Source: Brevundimonas mediterranea (GTDB lineage Bacteria > Pseudomonadota > Alphaproteobacteria > Caulobacterales > Caulobacteraceae). Taken from it: a DNA stretch of 64,000 nucleotides. Both the position numbers and the translations under genes were made by a program. Below are positions 60,890-64,000 of this stretch, in pieces (position 1 is the stretch's first letter; each line of letters opens with the position of its first letter). Below the pieces are notes generated by a model that was given only the letters and a program-made list of their open reading frames with translations, ran no database searches and was not told the origin of the DNA. The stretch covers positions 248,001 to 312,000 of the forward strand of contig NZ_CP048751.1 of NCBI RefSeq assembly GCF_011064825.1. The letters run 5' to 3'.

Positions 60890-61986
60890 CGGGCGGCGGC
60901 CCGCTGGCCTTGGGCGCGGGGAACGCTGACGGGCGCCCCCGGCTGAATCCGGTTCAGGCCCGAACCGACGATCCGGTCGCCGACGTCCACGCCCGAAAGG
61001 ATCTCGACGAAGCCGTTCTCGACTGCGCCGGCCACGATCTCGACCCGCTGAGCGGTCGAGCCCTCGGCCCCGGCGGCGATGCGATAGACGAAGGCGCCCG
61101 CCCCTTCGTACTGGACGGCGGATTCGGGCGCGGCCGGCGCCTGGCGCTGGCCCTGCTGGACCACGACGCGCAGCAGCATGCCGGGGCGGATACGACCGCC
61201 GGGATTGGGAAACTCGGCGCGGGCCGTGGCGGCGCGGGTGGTCTCGTTCACGCGCGTGTCGATCAGGGCGATCCGCCCCTGGAACGGCGTTTCGCCATAG
61301 GCGTCGGCCGTCGCCGTGATCGGCGCTCCGGCTTTCAGCACATCCAGATACCGCTCAGGCAGAGGGAAGTCGACGCGGATGGTCGATGTGTCGTCCAGGG
61401 TCGCGATGACGGCGCCCGGATTGATCAGCGTGCCCGGCGTCACCGTGGTCAGGCCCAGGGTCCCGGCGAAGGGCGCGCGAATGACCCGGTCGCCGCGACG
61501 CGCCTGCGCCGCCTGCAACGAGGCGCGCGCCGTCTCCAGCGCCGTCTCAGCCTGTTCAAGCAGCACCTGAGGGGCGACCCCCCGATCCGCCAGGGCCTTG
61601 TAGCGGTCATACTCGCGTTGGGCCTGGGCGACGTTGGCGCGGGCCTCGATGATGTCCGCATCCTCTTCACGGGCCTGCAGTTCGACCAGGGGCGCGCCCG
61701 CCGACACCGTCTGGCCGTCGGTGAACAGGACGCGGGTGATCAGCTCCGTGGTGGACGAGGTGATGTTGACCGATCTCTGTCCCCGCGCCACGCCCAGGAC
61801 GCGGATCTGATCCGAGAACGACCGCTGGGACACCGTGGCTTCGGACACCTGCTGGCCTCCGCGCCGTCCCCCGCCTGGCGGGCCGCCCGCATCATCGTCT
61901 GCGAAAGCGACTTTCAGCACAGCGGCAAGCACCATCAGCCCCAGCAGAACCGCTGCGGCGATCAGGAAGAAGTGGCGTTTTATCAC
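60886..61986 (-). CDS. RND efflux periplasmic adaptor (membrane fusion protein)
   Basis: A 366-residue adaptor. GTG 61986 gives MIKRHFFLIAAAVLLGLMVL, an N-terminal anchor; TTG 62001 is also in frame. Seen: barrel-sandwich start VLFTDGQTVSAGAPLVELQA, hairpin helices (ARANVAQAQREYDRYKALAD), and DRVIRAPFAGTLGLTTVTPG. It joins the pump to an outer-membrane channel. Four-base overlap with the permease gene. A TTACC-N4-GGTAA palindrome lies upstream. No outer-membrane factor gene follows directly. Confidence 0.93.
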   Translation of the reverse strand: MIKRHFFLIAAAVLLGLMVLAAVLKVAFADDDAGGPPGGGRRGGQQVSEATVSQRSFSDQIRVLGVARGQRSVNITSSTTELITRVLFTDGQTVSAGAPLVELQAREEDADIIEARANVAQAQREYDRYKALADRGVAPQVLLEQAETALETARASLQAAQARRGDRVIRAPFAGTLGLTTVTPGTLINPGAVIATLDDTSTIRVDFPLPERYLDVLKAGAPITATADAYGETPFQGRIALIDTRVNETTRAATARAEFPNPGGRIRPGMLLRVVVQQGQRQAPAAPESAVQYEGAGAFVYRIAAGAEGSTAQRVEIVAGAVENGFVEILSGVDVGDRIVGSGLNRIQPGAPVSVPRAQGQRAAAR

Positions 61987-62048
61987 GCAACGGTCTTTCA
62001 ATTCAGAGGACGCGCACGCTTAGCGGCTTCTCTCCGCCATGCGCAACA

Positions 62049-62062
62049 TTACCTATTGGTAA
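62049..62062. promoter_or_regulatory. Candidate operator upstream of RND adaptor gene
   Basis: TTACC-TATT-GGTAA, imperfect 14-bp palindrome, continuing as GGTAACGTC (62058-62066), identical to half of the palindrome at 6736-6754. Typical position for a TetR-type efflux repressor; the regulator gene is not adjacent. Confidence 0.45.
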
Positions 62063-62098
62063 CGTCGCCTACGCTGAATTCCGTCGCCGGGATTACAT

Positions 62099-62890
62099 TC
62101 AAAACCTGCGCCAGATCGCCACAACCGGTCCATGGGCGATGGCCGTCTCCCGACCCGCGACCGTCTGGCGCCAACCGGCCTGGACGCTCCAGCCGCCCAT
62201 GTCGCGCACCACGGACGCCTCGAGCGACAACCAACGTGCGCCGCCGTCCGCCGCGCCGCCGAAAGCCTGGCCCATCACCAGCCACTGGCCCCCGATACGC
62301 CCGCCCAGCGTAGCGTCCACACGGGTTTCATCGGGCAGACCGTCGCGCAGCCGGCGGGCGACCTGCAGTTCGACGAAGGACTGATCCATGCCCCACCGGG
62401 CTCCGGCCCCGCCGAACGATCGACCCGCTGAAGCCCGCGCCTCCCAGTCGTATTCGCCGACGCCCGGCGAGGCGTAGCCTGCGTTGCGCCCCTCGCCTGC
62501 TTGAGCGTATCCGCCATAGAGACTGACGGCATTGTGATCGTCGCGCCAGACCTGCCAGGTCGCCCCGATCTCGACCGGCCCGCGCCCTTCATAGTCGACG
62601 AAGGCGTCTTCCCCCTGCTGCCAATCGGCCTTCAGTTGAAGGGTCAGACGATCTGTCAGCCCGTATTCGGCGAACAGACCCAGCGTCGTGTCGGTGCGGT
62701 CGGCCCCCAGCGGCTGCTCTTCGCCTGAGGGATCGAAGCCCGTTTCGGCGCGCATGTCCTCGTATTTGACGATCGCCTGTCCCCGGCCCCTGGGCTGGGT
62801 CCAGGCCCCGGCGAAGGCCTCCTCGGCCAGAAGACCTCCGCATAGGCCGACGACGGCCGCCAGGGCGCCGAACGCCCCGCCGGACTTCAG
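62099..62890 (-). CDS. Putative outer-membrane or envelope protein with possible CTG start
   Basis: A 263-residue protein if it starts at CTG 62890. A signal peptide follows at once (LKSGGAFGALAAVVGLCGGL then LAEEAFAG), and strands such as TTLGLFAEYGLTDRLTLQLK, GEYDWEARASAGRSFGG and GWRQTVAGRETAIAHG fit a beta-barrel. No ATG, GTG or TTG lies between the signal peptide and more than 40 codons upstream; the CTG overlaps the aldolase stop as CTGA, like the ATGA couplings seen elsewhere. Function unknown; convergence in pattern with phenol-degradation meta-pathway outer-membrane proteins is weak. Confidence 0.65.
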   Translation of the reverse strand: MKSGGAFGALAAVVGLCGGLLAEEAFAGAWTQPRGRGQAIVKYEDMRAETGFDPSGEEQPLGADRTDTTLGLFAEYGLTDRLTLQLKADWQQGEDAFVDYEGRGPVEIGATWQVWRDDHNAVSLYGGYAQAGEGRNAGYASPGVGEYDWEARASAGRSFGGAGARWGMDQSFVELQVARRLRDGLPDETRVDATLGGRIGGQWLVMGQAFGGAADGGARWLSLEASVVRDMGGWSVQAGWRQTVAGRETAIAHGPVVAIWRRF

Positions 62891-63651
62891 GCGTCGTAGC
62901 CGGGCGACTTCCGATCCAGCTGACGCAGGGCGCCCGGCCAGGCCAGGGACGAAACGAAGCTGATGCCCCGCCCCTGTTCCCTGGTTTCGGACTGGGCTTG
63001 ATCCGGCGCGATCAGCACGTGTTCGCGGCCGCCCGACAGGGCGGCCACCTGCTGTGCGCAGGCCCTCTCGAGGAAGAATATCCCGATCCATGCCTGCGCC
63101 GCCGTTTCCCCGACCGCCAAAGTGCCGTGATTTCTCAGCAGCATCAGTGACTTGTCCCCCAGGTCGGCCACCAGACGTTCGCGTTCGTCAAGATTCAGGG
63201 CCAGTCCCTCATACCCATGATACGCAACCTGATGCTGCAGTAAACACGCGTTCTGACTGATGGGCAGCAATCCATGCTGCTGGGCGGCCACTCCAACCCC
63301 GTTGACCGTATGCAGGTGGATGACGAATTTCGCATCCTCGCGCGCCGCATGGACCGCCGAATGGATGGTGAAGCCGGCCGGATTGATGAAGTCGGTCGTC
63401 TCCTGAACGACGTTCCCCTCCAGATCGACCTTCACCAGCGAGGAGGCGGTGATCTCGTCGAAATAATAGCCGTAGGGATTGATCAGGAAATGATGCTCGG
63501 GGCCGGGCACGCGGGCCGAGATGTGGGTGAAGATCATGTCGTCCCACCCGTTCAGCGCCACGAGGCGATAAAGGGCGGCCAGATTCACACGCACCTGCCA
63601 TTCGGCCTCGGACACGCGGGATTTCAATGCGGGATGGGCGCCGTCGGCCAT
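62887..63651 (-). CDS. Class II aldolase/adducin domain protein
   Basis: A 254-residue zinc-dependent fold: WDDMIFTHISARVPGPEHHF (first zinc His), INPAGFTIHSAVHAARED and FVIHLHTVNGVGVAAQQHG (further His residues), and LLRNHGTLAVGETAAQAWIG. The family includes fuculose- and ribulose-phosphate aldolases and epimerases; the true substrate is unknown. ATG 63651. It overlaps the next gene's CTG start. A palindrome-free intergenic region of 187 bases lies upstream. Confidence 0.9.
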   Translation of the reverse strand: MADGAHPALKSRVSEAEWQVRVNLAALYRLVALNGWDDMIFTHISARVPGPEHHFLINPYGYYFDEITASSLVKVDLEGNVVQETTDFINPAGFTIHSAVHAAREDAKFVIHLHTVNGVGVAAQQHGLLPISQNACLLQHQVAYHGYEGLALNLDERERLVADLGDKSLMLLRNHGTLAVGETAAQAWIGIFFLERACAQQVAALSGGREHVLIAPDQAQSETREQGRGISFVSSLAWPGALRQLDRKSPGYDA

Positions 63652-63838
63652 GGTTTCCTCCTGTATGGCAGGGCCTCTGCTGGGCTTTGCTTCAGCGTCT
63701 CCCTCCGTCGTCGATCCGTCAAGCGGCTGCAGGCCCAGTCCGCAGGGGGTTAACCGTCACGTTTCAGATTCCGTTAACCGCGTCTTCACGCCGCAGCCCC
63801 ATGATGATCGCGAGAGTTTGCTGCGTCCGGGAGTCGCC

Positions 63839-64000
63839 GTGTCCGCTGTCGTCCAACTGAGGACCTCGTCCAGAACGGCCAGAGATCTGTCGCCGCAGGA
63901 CCTTGTCGATCTAGCCCGCAGCAAGGCTCCAGACGATCGTCACCGCCTGTTGATGGGCGTCATCGCCCTGTGTGAAAGCGCCGCGCCGGCCACGCCCCTG
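63839..64000 (+). CDS. DUF2336 family protein, N-terminal part (3' end outside window)
   Basis: GTG 63839 (preceded by GGGAG at a good distance) opens a frame that runs to the window edge, 54 codons. The tract LSPQDLVDLARSKAPDDRHR followed by LLMGVIALCE matches the DUF2336 start, a helical repeat family of Caulobacterales of unknown function. Two GTTAACCG copies (63749-63756 and 63773-63780) lie upstream; half-sites of this form occur in CtrA-controlled promoters, but spacing here does not fit TTAA-N7-TTAA. Confidence 0.65.
   Translation, partial: MSAVVQLRTSSRTARDLSPQDLVDLARSKAPDDRHRLLMGVIALCESAAPATPL

Noticed and set aside
63749..63780. CtrA box at the two GTTAACCG copies
   Set aside because: TTAA copies are 20 bases apart rather than the 7 of a CtrA box, so only half-sites are present.

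Overview
The window is about 64 kb of high-GC, gene-dense chromosome. It looks like Caulobacterales, most probably Brevundimonas or a close relative. The pointers are a divK-pleD pair, a clpS-clpA block beside a phasin gene, a Pol IV with an N-terminal Cys4 finger, several M13/S10 secreted peptidases, a DUF3126-cysE pair, and consistent alphaproteobacterial protein sequences. The genus is inferred from gene content only. No rRNA, tRNA or CRISPR array was seen.

Layout. 1-12.2 kb: polyphosphate metabolism (ppk1 fragment, ppx), RNase D, purM and purN on either side of an S10 peptidase, a TetR/short-chain dehydrogenase divergent pair, an M13 metallopeptidase, a glycine-zipper lipoprotein and ndk. 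12.2-17.3 kb: a PIN-toxin/Phd-type antitoxin pair with a clear operator, an ABC-F ATPase, DUF2164, an HWE-family sensor kinase and a TonB-C-like secreted protein. 17.3-18.65 kb: an IS110-superfamily element of IS1111 type with a frameshifted transposase, sub-terminal inverted repeats and a candidate guide RNA region. 18.7-26.1 kb: GH3 glucosidase with a LacI-type palindrome upstream, a hydrolase, a LytTR regulator, DUF3126, cysE, NUDIX and nitroreductase. 26.1-28.1 kb: a low-GC HNH-type gene, a hidden 34-codon membrane-peptide ORF, queF, and an extragenic patch rich in hairpins and 9-bp tandem repeats. 28.2-33.3 kb: nitronate monooxygenase-like enzyme, TorF-type porin, cspA followed in frame by an IF-1-like OB-fold segment, and cystathionine gamma-lyase/synthase plus beta-synthase. 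33.4-46.4 kb: RNase R, NUDIX, DUF5990, rpmG, pleD, divK, Pol IV, pncB, a deacetylase, RidA, a DUF482 acyltransferase-like protein, and an ArsR/SRPBCC pair. 46.5-57.7 kb: a TPR-methyltransferase, clpA, clpS, phasin, D-Ala-D-Ala carypeptidase with SPOR domain, TetR, prepilin peptidase, feoB-feoA and a lipoprotein cytochrome c. 57.7-64 kb: an RND efflux pair, an outer-membrane-type protein, a class II aldolase and the start of a DUF2336 gene.

How genes work together. CysE, CBS and the PLP enzyme at 30.7-33.3 kb can link serine, cysteine and cystathionine. ClpS delivers substrates to ClpA. DivK and PleD are cell-cycle regulators. FeoA and FeoB import ferrous iron. The RND pump and its adaptor form one translationally coupled unit. 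Most operons use stop/start overlaps of 1-4 bases.

The least ordinary points are: (1) a 69-codon IF-1-like reading frame directly in frame after the cspA amber stop and lacking a normal start codon; (2) the IS1111-type element with hairpins in its long non-coding end; (3) the low-GC HNH gene and the small membrane-peptide ORF behind it; (4) the antitoxin promoter with duplicated TGACYGGTCA palindromes and an apparently leaderless start; (5) a CTG start candidate in a CTGA overlap. All functional calls are from reading the translated sequence; no database search was run.
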